Shown: positions 8,480 to 17,045 of the stretch, piece by piece
Layout of the letters: each line of letters starts with the position of its first letter
How positions within the stretch are numbered: position 1 is the first letter of the stretch
Assembly: GCA_900542985.1 (NCBI GenBank)
Contig: UQPQ01000009.1
Location: 6,273-70,272 of the forward strand
Reading direction: 5' to 3'
DNA length: 64,000 bases
DNA from: an uncultured Bacteroides sp.
GTDB taxonomy: Bacteria > Bacteroidota > Bacteroidia > Bacteroidales > Bacteroidaceae
Program-made: the position numbers and the translations under genes
The notes under the pieces: generated by a model
What the model was told of the DNA's origin: nothing
Databases searched by the model: none
The model's input: the letters and a program-made list of their open reading frames with translations, nothing else

Positions 8480-10543
8480 ATGGAAAAGCAATATAAGTAT
8501 TTTAACCGCGATATAAGTTGGCTGTCTTTCAATTTCCGCGTCTTGCTGGAGGCCGATGACGATGATCTTCCCCTGTATGAGCGTATCAACTTTATTTCTA
8601 TCTATTCGTCGAATCTCGAAGAATTTTATAAAGTACGTGTGGCAGAGCATCGGGCTGTGGCTTCGGGTGGAAAGAGCGAAGATATGACCGTAGACGAGGC
8701 ACACACACTGATTCAGCAGATAGCCCGGATTGTGAATGCACAACTTGAGGAGCGCGTACGTATCTACGAGCAGAAGATTCTTCCGGCTTTGCGCCGGAAT
8801 CATATTGTCTTTTATCAGTCTCGGCAGGAGGTAGAACCTTTCCACAGAGAGTTTGTGCATCGTTTCTTTATGGAGGAAGTCTTTCCTTATCTGCAACCGG
8901 TAAAGGTAGAGAAGGACAAGGTACGTATGTTTTTACGCGATAACCGTCAGTATCTGGCTGTGAGGGTGCATGAGCCCGGTAAAGAGAAAGCGGAGTATTT
9001 TATCGTAAAGATGCCTTACAGCAAGGTGCCGCGCTTTGTGGAACTTCCCAAGCAGGGGGATACGTACTATCTGATGTTTCTGGAAGATATTATCAAGGAT
9101 AATCTGAAGGAAGTTTTTACCGGATATGAGGTGGATTGTAGTTTCTGCTGTAAGATTTCGCGCGATGCGGATGTGTTTGTAGACGATGTACCGCCTGAGA
9201 ATATGGTGGAGAAATTGAAGGAGAAGGTAAAGAAACGCAAGATAGGGGCTGTAGCCCGCTTTGTGTACGACCGCAAGATGCCTGCCGACTTTTTGGGCTT
9301 TCTGATGGATGTCTTTTCTATTACGGAGGAAGAATTGGTGGAGGGGGACAAGCATCTGAATCTGGAGGATCTGGCTCAGCTTCCTAATCCGAATCCCGAC
9401 TTGAAGCCGATGCAGAAGCCGGTACCCATGCGTTTGCCGGGACTGGAAGAACCTCATTTCATGTACCGCAGGATTGCCCGTAAGGATTTGTTGCTGCATT
9501 ATCCGTATCATAGTTTCGACCATTTTATTCATTTTCTGTACGAGGCGGTACACGATCCCATGTGTCGTGAGATTATGATTACCCAGTATCGTGTAGCAGA
9601 GCATTCGGAGGTGATTAATGCACTGATTGCAGCAGCACAGAATGGAAAACGGGTGACGGTTTTCGTGGAGCTGAAAGCACGTTTTGACGAAGAAAACAAT
9701 CTGGCTACAGCCGAACTGATGCGTAAGGCGGGTATTCATATCATTTTCAGTATTCCGGGCTTGAAGGTTCATGCCAAGGTAGCACTGGTTTTGAGGTATA
9801 ACAAACAGGGAGAACAGATTCGGAGTTATGCTTATGTGAGTACTGGTAATTTCAATGAGAAGACTGCCAAGATTTATTCGGATATTGCTCTGTATACTTG
9901 CAACAAGACGATTGTAGAAGATATGCATCATCTGTTTCGGGTTTTGCAGAAGGAAGAAGAGGAACCTCAGTTTCATCGTTTGCTTATTGCCCGGTTCAAC
10001 TTGTTGCCCGAACTGAAGAAGCGGATACATCGCGAAATTGCTTTGGCTAAAAAGGGAAAGAAAGGTCGCATTGTACTTAAGATGAATGCACTGCAGGATA
10101 TAGCCATGATAGATGAGCTGTATCGGGCCAGTGAGGCAGGAGTTGAGATTGATTTGATAGTAAGGGGAATCTGTTGTCTGGTTCCGGGTGAGGAATTCAG
10201 CCGTAATATACGGATTACACGTATTGTAGACAGTTTTCTGGAGCATGCACGTGTATGGTATTTTGGCAATGATGGCAATCCGTTGGTTTATATGGGTTCA
10301 CCAGACTGGATGCGGAGGAACTTGTACCGGCGTATTGAGGCGGTAACTCCCGTGCTGGATAAGGATTTGAAACAGGAACTGATTGATATGCTTCGGATTC
10401 AGTTGAATGCCAACTGGAAGGCTTGTTGGGTAGACAGTCAGCTGAATAACCGGTTTAAACGTAACCCTGATGAGCCTAAGCGGCGTGCGCAATATGATTT
10501 TTATCAGTATCTGAAAAATAAGTTGCCTAAACGTTCAAGATAA
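8480..10543 (+). CDS. ppk1: polyphosphate kinase 1, first paralogue
   Basis: A 687-residue PPK1 (691 if the ATG at 8468 is used). The four-domain layout is complete: N domain with 'YFNRDISWLSFN', head domain, then two phospholipase-D-like C domains. The autophosphorylated His is His431 in 'GLKVHAKVAL', and a second catalytic His is His589 in 'FLEHARV'. In the segment after His431 the usual Y-x-H-x-G-T-G-N reads 'YAYVSTGNF': Tyr stands where E. coli has His454 (from memory) and Ser replaces the first Gly. It makes polyphosphate reversibly from ATP. A second ppk1 lies 3 kb downstream. The start was chosen by promoter spacing; neither ATG has a clear Shine-Dalgarno sequence. Confidence 0.93.
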   Translation: MEKQYKYFNRDISWLSFNFRVLLEADDDDLPLYERINFISIYSSNLEEFYKVRVAEHRAVASGGKSEDMTVDEAHTLIQQIARIVNAQLEERVRIYEQKILPALRRNHIVFYQSRQEVEPFHREFVHRFFMEEVFPYLQPVKVEKDKVRMFLRDNRQYLAVRVHEPGKEKAEYFIVKMPYSKVPRFVELPKQGDTYYLMFLEDIIKDNLKEVFTGYEVDCSFCCKISRDADVFVDDVPPENMVEKLKEKVKKRKIGAVARFVYDRKMPADFLGFLMDVFSITEEELVEGDKHLNLEDLAQLPNPNPDLKPMQKPVPMRLPGLEEPHFMYRRIARKDLLLHYPYHSFDHFIHFLYEAVHDPMCREIMITQYRVAEHSEVINALIAAAQNGKRVTVFVELKARFDEENNLATAELMRKAGIHIIFSIPGLKVHAKVALVLRYNKQGEQIRSYAYVSTGNFNEKTAKIYSDIALYTCNKTIVEDMHHLFRVLQKEEEEPQFHRLLIARFNLLPELKKRIHREIALAKKGKKGRIVLKMNALQDIAMIDELYRASEAGVEIDLIVRGICCLVPGEEFSRNIRITRIVDSFLEHARVWYFGNDGNPLVYMGSPDWMRRNLYRRIEAVTPVLDKDLKQELIDMLRIQLNANWKACWVDSQLNNRFKRNPDEPKRRAQYDFYQYLKNKLPKRSR

Positions 10544-10549
10544 AAAAAG

Positions 10550-10601
10550 CATCCTTTCTCTTTTCTGCATAGGATTATAGAAGAAAGAGAAAGGATGTTT
10601 T
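10550..10601. terminator. bidirectional terminator between ppk1 and the kinase gene
   Basis: A stem of at least 14 bp (CATCCTTTCTCTTT with AAAGAGAAAGGATG), with A and T runs on the two sides so it can serve both convergent genes. Confidence 0.8.
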
Positions 10602-10634
10602 ATCGTTTACATTACCAATGTATTCCAATCAGGA

Positions 10635-11267
10635 TTAAGGCAATTGAAGTTTCTGTTTGACAAATTGTTTGATGAACTTCACTGTTTCGTCAATACCCAA
10701 AACAGAGGAGTCGATGCAAAGATGATAAGTGGCAGCTGCTCCCCAAGTCTTGTAACTGTAGTAGTTATAGTAAGAAGAACGCTTCTTGTCTGCTTTTTCC
10801 ATTAATTCTTCTGCCTCTTCTTCACTGATGTGATGAAGTTTGGTCAAACGTTCGATACGGGCTTCAGGCGAAGCGGAAACAAAAACATTGACACAACGCG
10901 GATGGTCGCGCAGAATATAGTCCGCACAGCGTCCTACAAAAAGGCAGGACTGCTTTTCAGCCAAATGACGGATGACATCACTTTGTATCTTAAACAAAGA
11001 ATCGTTGCTCAGATAAGAATTATAAGGATAAGCTCCTTCTGTTATAAAAGGAAAGCGTGTTCCAAACAGTCCTCCCAACAAGGTTTGTGAAGCTTTTTCA
11101 TCGGCTTTTTCAAAGAACTCACGGCACAGACCACTTTCTTCGGAAGCGAGATTGATCAGTTCTTTGTCGTAAAAGGCAATACCCAAATCGTTTGCCAGTT
11201 TTTCTCCTATCTCTTTTCCGCCGCTACCCAACTGACGTCCAAGATTAATTACATAATGGTCATTCAT
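10635..11267 (-). CDS. cytidylate kinase-like family protein
   Basis: A 210-residue P-loop kinase of the cytidylate-kinase-like group (AAA_26). The N-terminus 'INLGRQLGSGGKEIGEKLA' carries a modified Walker A. 'LGIAFYDKELI' follows as in Cmk, and 'LFVGRCADYIL' precedes the central strand. Real Cmk is a separate gene; members of this group are widespread in anaerobes and their substrate is not established. A TATATTTG box lies 27 nt before the start. The gene sits between two polyphosphate kinases, but no functional link can be shown. Confidence 0.72.
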   Translation of the reverse strand: MNDHYVINLGRQLGSGGKEIGEKLANDLGIAFYDKELINLASEESGLCREFFEKADEKASQTLLGGLFGTRFPFITEGAYPYNSYLSNDSLFKIQSDVIRHLAEKQSCLFVGRCADYILRDHPRCVNVFVSASPEARIERLTKLHHISEEEAEELMEKADKKRSSYYNYYSYKTWGAAATYHLCIDSSVLGIDETVKFIKQFVKQKLQLP

Positions 11268-11293
11268 AGTGTATGAGGTTTAGTTGTTTGTAA

Positions 11294-11301
11294 CAAATAT
11301 A
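11294..11301 (-). promoter_or_regulatory. -7 box TATATTTG for the kinase-like gene
   Basis: Perfect TAnnTTTG on the minus strand, 27 nt from the start codon. Confidence 0.6.
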
Positions 11302-11361
11302 GCGATTTTTCTTTGTTTATCTCTTCTGAATGGTAATATTCTTTCCTTTTTGTCCGGATTT

Positions 11362-12003
11362 TTATTCTGTCAGAAGAGTAAGGTCGGGTGCAATTCCAAC
11401 ATGAGGGTACGCTTCCAGTTCACTGCGGGTTGTAGCTCCATGTAAGACTCCCATGAAATCGACTCCGGCTGCTTGGGCTGTTTCTGCATCTACTGTACTG
11501 TCTCCTATATATAAGGTTTCTTCTTTTTGGACAGAGAGGTGTTCGATAGCAAAAAGAAGTCCTTCGGGTGAAGGTTTGGGAGTCTTTACATCCTCTCCGC
11601 CTACTATAATATCAAGAAACTGAGCCGGGAGTTTCTGGGAAAGCAGTTCCATAATCCGATAGCGGTATTTGGTTGAGATAATGCCAATCCGGGCACCATC
11701 TTTCTTTAGTTGGGTAAGTACGGACAGGGTTTCCGGGAAAAGAAAGGTATTGACAGTCATATGCTGGTCGGCAGCTTTTACATATTCTTTTTTATAAGCT
11801 GCCAGTGTGTCGGCATCGGTAACTCCGGTCAGTATTGAAAAAGACTCTTCCAGAGTTTTTCCGATAGTACGTTTTATTTCTTCATCTGTAATGCCAGTGT
11901 AACCATGAAGGTTGAGTACATGGCGGAAACAGAGCACAATACCTTTGGATGAATCGGCCAGTGTATAGTCAAAATCGAACAGGTAAGTAGTATAACGTTT
12001 CAT
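11362..12003 (-). CDS. HAD hydrolase, PpaX/Gph-like
   Basis: A 213-residue HAD phosphatase. Motif I reads 'FDFDYTLADSSKG', so the common DGT triplet is DYT here; both catalytic aspartates are kept. Later motifs are 'IGIISTK', 'VKTPKPSPEG' and 'LYIGDSTVD'. The subfamily I cap lies between. Relatives hydrolyse pyrophosphate or sugar/glycolate phosphates. A pyrophosphatase role would suit the neighbouring polyphosphate genes, but that is only inference. A TAATTTTG box is 24 nt upstream. Confidence 0.75.
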   Translation of the reverse strand: MKRYTTYLFDFDYTLADSSKGIVLCFRHVLNLHGYTGITDEEIKRTIGKTLEESFSILTGVTDADTLAAYKKEYVKAADQHMTVNTFLFPETLSVLTQLKKDGARIGIISTKYRYRIMELLSQKLPAQFLDIIVGGEDVKTPKPSPEGLLFAIEHLSVQKEETLYIGDSTVDAETAQAAGVDFMGVLHGATTRSELEAYPHVGIAPDLTLLTE

Positions 12004-12026
12004 ATTCTTTCATGTTGTTTCGGCTG

Positions 12027-12034
12027 CAAAATTA
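12027..12034 (-). promoter_or_regulatory. -7 box TAATTTTG for the HAD hydrolase gene
   Basis: TAnnTTTG on the minus strand, 24 nt from the start codon at 12003. Confidence 0.58.
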
Positions 12035-12151
12035 ATGTTTTTTGTCTGGTATGCGATAAATATTGATTTTTAATGGAAAAGTAACTGTTTGTACATCTTC
12101 CCGAAATATGGATTGTCGTATTTTGAGTAGTTTTTAAAAAGGAGCAATATT

Positions 12152-12343
12152 ATGGAAGTTGTAAATGGGAAATATATGGTAGAGTGTACACCTTCGGGCG
12201 ATTACTATGGTTATTTGATGGGATATGATCAGTGTTGTGCTTATGGTGAAACGGTAGAAGATGTAATAGAGCGTGTGGAATCTATGGCAGAAGATTTCTT
12301 TTGTGAAATATCTGCAGTGTATGAGTTGGAGGATATCGCCTGA
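12152..12343 (+). CDS. small protein, HicB-like fold suspected
   Basis: A 63-residue acidic protein preceded by a good Shine-Dalgarno (AAGGAG, 6 bases before ATG), which supports it being real. 'DYYGYLMGYDQCCAYGETVEDVIERVE' (two segments, 'DYYGYLMGYDQ' and 'AYGETVEDVIERVE') resembles the HicB antitoxin core, in which a beta-hairpin is followed by a G-x-T-x-E-x-A helix. It lacks a DNA-binding tail and has no HicA toxin beside it, so it is at most an orphan HicB-like domain. It lies 53 bp before the glycosyltransferase gene in the same direction. Function unknown. Confidence 0.5.
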   Translation: MEVVNGKYMVECTPSGDYYGYLMGYDQCCAYGETVEDVIERVESMAEDFFCEISAVYELEDIA

Positions 12344-12396
12344 AACACTTACTATCAATAGGGTAAATATAAAAAATATTATTTTAATATAGCATT

Positions 12397-13509
12397 ATGA
12401 AAGCATTGTTTATTGTGCAGGGAGAGGGAAGAGGTCACCTTACCCAAGCTATTTCGTTAGAGAAACTGTTGCGTGATAACGGACATGAAGTCGTAGAGAT
12501 TCTGGTTGGCAAGAGTGAAACACGTCGTTTGCCGGGCTTTTTCCATAGAAGCGTACACGCACCGGTCAAACAGTTTCTGAGTCCTAACTTCCTGCCGTCA
12601 AGAGCTAAAACATATATGAACTTGCCTCGCAGTGTTTTTTATAATATGCTTCGCTTGCCGGAATATGTGGAAAGCATGTGCTATATTAACCAGAGAATAC
12701 AGGAAAGCGGTGCCGATATTGTAATCAATTTTTATGAATTACTTACTGGCTTGACTTATTTCTTCTTCCGTCCGTCTGTTCCGCAAATCTGTCTGGGACA
12801 TCAGTATCTGTTCCTCCATAAAGATTTTGAATTACCTAAACAGAATCGTTGCAGTCTGTTTCTGATGAATGTGTTTAGCCGTTTGACTTCGTTGAGAGCA
12901 AAATGCAGACTGGCCCTGTCGTTCCGTTCTATGCCTAAAGATGGAAAGACACATGTCGTACCTCCACTGTTGAGAGAAGATGTCTTTACACAGGAAGTAT
13001 CTTCCGGAAACTATATCCACGGATATATGCTGAATGTGGGCTTTGCCGAAAATGTGTGCCAATGGCATAACGAACATCCGGAAGTGCCTCTTCGCTTCTT
13101 TTGGGATAGCTGGGGGGAAGAACCGGTGAAGAAAGTCGATGATACCTTGTCTTTCTATCAGCTGGACGATGTGGAATTCTTACGTCAGATGGCAGGCTGT
13201 AAGGCTTATGCCAGCACAGCAGGTTTTGAATCGGTATGTGAAGCCATGTATTTGGGAAAACCTCTGTTGATGGTTCCGGCACATATTGAACAGGAATGTA
13301 ATGCTTTTGATGCTGTAAAAAACGGAGCAGGTATTGTAAGTACGGATTTTAATTTGGATCATTTGCTGGCGTTTGCAGAGAACTACCGCCCTAATCCTGA
13401 TTTTGTTCGTTGGGTTCAATCTTCACGTTATGTCATGTTGGACGAATTGGAACAGTTTATTCCTCAAAATCAGATACATCATATGTATATGGTAGAGGAA
13501 TTTGTATAA
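12397..13509 (+). CDS. glycosyltransferase, GT-B fold (family 28/MJ1255-like)
   Basis: A 370-residue GT-B-type protein. The N-terminal 'IVQGEGRGHLTQAISL' has the glycine-rich acceptor-side loop of MurG-like and MJ1255-like transferases. The C-terminal half has 'AYASTAGFESVCEAMYLGKP', the usual nucleotide-sugar site with a conserved Glu. The hydrophobic middle segment 'LTGLTYFFF' suggests peripheral membrane contact and a lipid-linked acceptor. The donor and acceptor are unknown. It lies between the two ppk1 genes and is followed by a hairpin terminator. Confidence 0.72.
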   Translation: MKALFIVQGEGRGHLTQAISLEKLLRDNGHEVVEILVGKSETRRLPGFFHRSVHAPVKQFLSPNFLPSRAKTYMNLPRSVFYNMLRLPEYVESMCYINQRIQESGADIVINFYELLTGLTYFFFRPSVPQICLGHQYLFLHKDFELPKQNRCSLFLMNVFSRLTSLRAKCRLALSFRSMPKDGKTHVVPPLLREDVFTQEVSSGNYIHGYMLNVGFAENVCQWHNEHPEVPLRFFWDSWGEEPVKKVDDTLSFYQLDDVEFLRQMAGCKAYASTAGFESVCEAMYLGKPLLMVPAHIEQECNAFDAVKNGAGIVSTDFNLDHLLAFAENYRPNPDFVRWVQSSRYVMLDELEQFIPQNQIHHMYMVEEFV

Positions 13510-13520
13510 AAAATGAAAAA

Positions 13521-13566
13521 AACTTTTTATCTTTATGAGCCAGAAGATAAAAAGTTATGTTTTTTG
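13521..13566 (+). terminator. terminator after the glycosyltransferase
   Basis: A perfect 13-bp stem (AACTTTTTATCTT with AAGATAAAAAGTT) followed by a T run. Confidence 0.75.
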
Positions 13567-13614
13567 ACATAGTCTTGTAACATGGATTCTCTTTCTTTAC
13601 AAAAAAATTGTATC

Positions 13615-15681
13615 ATGGCTCAGAAAAAGAAAAAAGAAGATTATTATCTTGAGAGAGATATTAGTTGGATGTATTTTAATCGTCGTATCTTGCAGGAGGC
13701 TACACGTCCGCATGTGCCTTTGCTGGAACGTATGACATTCTTGGGGATTTACTCAAATAACCTCGATGAGTTTTTCCGTGTACGTATGGCTACTCAAAAC
13801 CGCATTGCAGAATGTATGGACAGATCGGCAGTGCGTGAGCGTGAGCATGCTAAAAAACTGATTAAGCAAATCAGTAAACTGAATGCGCGATATGTAAAGG
13901 AGTATGAGGAAACTGTAGACCGTATTACGGAAGAACTTCGTAAAAACAATATTTATTTAGTTTCGGATAAGGAGGTCTCTCCGGAGCAGTTGGACTTTAT
14001 ACGTGCTTATTATAAAAAGAATCTTAGCGGATTGATGATTCCGGTATGGTTCTCTGCTGTGAAATTGCTAGACAGTGAGAATGATGAGAATATTTATCTT
14101 GCTGTGAAAGTAGCTGATGGTGACGACAAACGTTCGGTGGATTATGCGTATATTGAACTACCGGTAAATGTATGTGGGCGTTTTGTGCGTTTGCCGGATT
14201 CGGATGGAAAGAGTTATCTGATGTATCTGGATGATGTAGCTCGCTGTTGTCTCCCATTGGTATTCGAAGGATTGGGGTATACAGACTTTGAAGCTTATGC
14301 CTTTAAGTTTACCCGCGATGCAGAGATGGAAATTGATAATGACTTGCGTTCGGGTACACTTCAGAAGATTTCGAAAGGTGTGAAGAGCCGCCGGCGTGGT
14401 GAACCTTTACGTGTACTTTATGATGGAAGTATGCCGAAAGATTTGCTGAAGCGTGTATTGAAGAAATTGGATTTGGACAGTCTGGATACAGTATTAAGCA
14501 GTGGACGTTATCAGAATCACAAAGACTTGATGGGATTTCCGGATTGCGGACATTCTGAATTAAAATATCCTGCCTGGCCGCCTGTGCTGAAGAAGGAATT
14601 GGATGGAGAAGAAAGTCTGCTGGAAAAGATTCGTCAGAAAGACCGCTTTATCCATGTTCCCTTCCATCATTTTGATTCTTTTATTCGTGTTTTGCAGGAA
14701 GCTGCCGTAAGTAAGCAGACTCATAGTATCAAGATTACTTTGTATCGTTTGGCAAAAGAGTCGAAGGTGGTAAAAGCCTTGATTGCTGCTGCCCGTAACG
14801 GAAAGAAGGTAACTGTGGTTATCGAATTGTTGGCTCGTTTTGATGAGGCTTCCAATATTACCTGGTCAAAGAAAATGCAGGATGCCGGTATTAAGGTAAT
14901 TTTCGGTGTGGAAGGACTGAAGGTGCATTCTAAAATCACACATATCGGAATGAAAAAAGGACCGGATATTGCTTGTATCAGTACGGGTAATTTCCACGAA
15001 GGGAATGCACGTATGTACACAGACTGTGTGCTGATGACTGCTCTTCCTTCCTTGGTGAAAGAGGTGAATACTGTATTCGATTTTATAGAACGTCCGTATA
15101 GTCCTGTTCGCTTTAGAAATCTGCTTGTATCTCCTAATGAGATGAAGAAGAAGTTTGTTGCACTGATAAATGAGGAGATTAAGAATAAGAGGGCAGGAAA
15201 GCCGGCTTATATTAAAATAAAAATCAACCACATTACAGATCCGGTGATGGTAGAGAAGCTCTATGAGGCTTCACAGGCTGGTGTAGATGTAGATTTGGTA
15301 GTTCGTGGAAACTGTTCTTTGATGACTGGTATTCATGGAGTGAGTGATCATATCAGAATTCATGGAATCATCGACCGTTATCTGGAGCATTCTCGTATCT
15401 TTGTATTTGCTGCCGGTGGTGATGAAAAAGTCTTCCTGGGATCTGCCGACTGGATGCCGCGTAATTTGGATCATCGTATTGAGGTGATAACTCCGGTATA
15501 CGATCCGGTGATAAAGGGAGAAATGAAGCGTATCGTGGAATATGGACTGTTGGATAATGTGCAAGGTCGTATTGTAGATGGAACAGGAGAAAACCGCTTT
15601 TGGGAAGCTTCCGGAGAGTCGGATTTCCGTTCACAAGAGGCTTTGTATAAATATTATTTGGCAGAGAATGAGAAAATATAA
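13615..15681 (+). CDS. ppk1: polyphosphate kinase 1, second paralogue
   Basis: A 688-residue PPK1 from the ATG at 13615 ('MAQKKKKED'); an in-frame ATG at 13582 would add 11 residues that are not PPK-like. All four domains are present ('YLERDISWMYFNRRIL' at the N-terminus). His438 in 'GLKVHSKITH' is the predicted phosphorylated residue, and His592 in 'YLEHSRI' is the second catalytic His. The segment that normally reads Y-x-H-x-G-T-G-N is 'IACISTGNF', with Cys and Ser, so it departs from the classic motif in a different way from the first copy. It stands 11 bp before ppx/gppA in the same direction, so synthesis and breakdown genes are probably co-transcribed. Confidence 0.92.
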   Translation: MAQKKKKEDYYLERDISWMYFNRRILQEATRPHVPLLERMTFLGIYSNNLDEFFRVRMATQNRIAECMDRSAVREREHAKKLIKQISKLNARYVKEYEETVDRITEELRKNNIYLVSDKEVSPEQLDFIRAYYKKNLSGLMIPVWFSAVKLLDSENDENIYLAVKVADGDDKRSVDYAYIELPVNVCGRFVRLPDSDGKSYLMYLDDVARCCLPLVFEGLGYTDFEAYAFKFTRDAEMEIDNDLRSGTLQKISKGVKSRRRGEPLRVLYDGSMPKDLLKRVLKKLDLDSLDTVLSSGRYQNHKDLMGFPDCGHSELKYPAWPPVLKKELDGEESLLEKIRQKDRFIHVPFHHFDSFIRVLQEAAVSKQTHSIKITLYRLAKESKVVKALIAAARNGKKVTVVIELLARFDEASNITWSKKMQDAGIKVIFGVEGLKVHSKITHIGMKKGPDIACISTGNFHEGNARMYTDCVLMTALPSLVKEVNTVFDFIERPYSPVRFRNLLVSPNEMKKKFVALINEEIKNKRAGKPAYIKIKINHITDPVMVEKLYEASQAGVDVDLVVRGNCSLMTGIHGVSDHIRIHGIIDRYLEHSRIFVFAAGGDEKVFLGSADWMPRNLDHRIEVITPVYDPVIKGEMKRIVEYGLLDNVQGRIVDGTGENRFWEASGESDFRSQEALYKYYLAENEKI

Positions 15682-15692
15682 CTTTAAATAAA

Positions 15693-16628
15693 GTGGAAAT
15701 GAAAACACAGGATAAAGAGGAGAAAGCATTGAATTATGCTGCGATAGACATAGGTTCGAATGCTGTTCGGTTGTTGATAAAGCGAATTGAGCGGGAAGGA
15801 GAACAACTTTGTTCGTTTAAGGAATTGCTGTTGCGTGTGCCCTTGCGCTTAGGATTTGACGTTTTTTCTAAAGGAGAAATATCAGAGAAGAAAGAGAAAA
15901 ATATGGTCCGTTTAATGAAGTCGTATAGTAATTTGATGAAAATATACGATGTGCAGGATTATCGTGCTTGTGCAACTTCGGCTATGCGTGATGCCCGAAA
16001 CGGAAAGGATATCATAAAAAGAATAGAAAAGAAAACTGGAATCCGGATAGAGATAATTGATGGGCAGGAGGAAGCTGGAATTATCTATAACAACCATCTG
16101 GAATATATGGAAGACCGTAAGGGTAATTATATTTACGTGGATGTAGGTGGAGGAAGTACGGAGATTAATTTCCTGTCGAAAGGGGAACTGATGTGTAGTC
16201 GTTCGTATAATATTGGTACAGTCCGTATTCTGAATAATGCTGTAAAAGATACGGAATGGGACAGATTGCGTCTGGATATGGAAGAACTTTCTCGTTCTTA
16301 TCCTCAGATTAATATCATTGGTTCTGGTGGAAACATCAATAAACTGTATCGTTTGATAGAAAAGAAAGATAAAAAACAGAAAAGGATGTCGGTTGCATCA
16401 TTACATCATTTGCACGATGCACTGAAAGCTTTGTCGGTAGAAGAAAGGATGGAACAGTATAGTTTGAAGCCCGACCGTGCAGACGTAATTGTACCTGCAG
16501 GGGATATATTCCTGACTATTGCTGATATTCTTCATTCTACTTATATTTATGTTCCTATTATTGGATTGTCGGATGGTATTATAGACTGTCTTTATCGTAA
16601 GAATAATCCTTCGGAAACGATAGATTGA
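15693..16628 (+). CDS. ppx: exopolyphosphatase / guanosine pentaphosphate phosphatase family protein
   Basis: A 311-residue ASKHA-fold phosphatase, equal to the two-domain core of Ppx/GppA without the C-terminal HD extension of the E. coli enzymes. Phosphate motif 1 is 'AAIDIGSNAVRLLI', and the second is 'YVDVGGGSTEINFL'. 'CATSAMRDARNG' with 'DGQEEAGIIY' marks the catalytic Glu region. It removes terminal phosphate from polyphosphate or pppGpp; the short form is often polyphosphate-directed, but this is not decided by sequence. It follows the second ppk1 by 11 bp. An internal ATG two codons in is possible. Confidence 0.87.
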   Translation: MEMKTQDKEEKALNYAAIDIGSNAVRLLIKRIEREGEQLCSFKELLLRVPLRLGFDVFSKGEISEKKEKNMVRLMKSYSNLMKIYDVQDYRACATSAMRDARNGKDIIKRIEKKTGIRIEIIDGQEEAGIIYNNHLEYMEDRKGNYIYVDVGGGSTEINFLSKGELMCSRSYNIGTVRILNNAVKDTEWDRLRLDMEELSRSYPQINIIGSGGNINKLYRLIEKKDKKQKRMSVASLHHLHDALKALSVEERMEQYSLKPDRADVIVPAGDIFLTIADILHSTYIYVPIIGLSDGIIDCLYRKNNPSETID

Positions 16629-16661
16629 TTTGCTTTTATCTGAGTAGAAAACGAATAGAAG

Positions 16662-16714
16662 GTTGAGTCAATGATGATGTAAATGAATGCATCGTTTTTG
16701 GCTCAACTTTTTTG
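16662..16714 (+). terminator. terminator after ppx
   Basis: GTTGAGTCA pairs with TGGCTCAAC, extended inward by AATGATG with CATCGTT across a small bulge, then TTTTTTTG. Confidence 0.65.
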
Positions 16715-16990
16715 TTGTCAATCTATTAGTTTCATGCGCTATAATCTGGTAAGGAGTTGTGCGGGAGCTTTTGTTTTGATGTTTGGGAACAGTTTCCTTA
16801 GAAGATAGTAATATGATTTAAAATTACTATAGATTTTATTTTTTATGTCTTAGTATGAATATCGGAAGAATACGATTGGGATTATAAAGTTATAGGATAA
16901 ACAGGGATAAACTTTCGTTTGATAAAGAAATAATCAGATAGAAATAATCGGGGTACCTTGAATTATTTTCTGTTTTCTGCAGGAAAAGAT
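16715..16990. other. intergenic stretch, nothing recognised
   Basis: Part of a 417-bp gap between convergent ppx and pgk. Apart from a terminator at each edge it is AT-rich, with no convincing reading frame, repeat or RNA structure that I can see. Confidence 0.4.
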
Positions 16991-17023
16991 ATAAAAAAGG
17001 ACGCACTGATTAGTACGTCCTTT
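16991..17023 (-). terminator. terminator after pgk
   Basis: AAAGGACGTACT/AGTGCGTCCTTT on the minus strand (12 bp, one wobble, 4-base loop) followed by six T. Confidence 0.8.
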
Positions 17024-17045
17024 ATAATTATATAGTGGAAATAAA

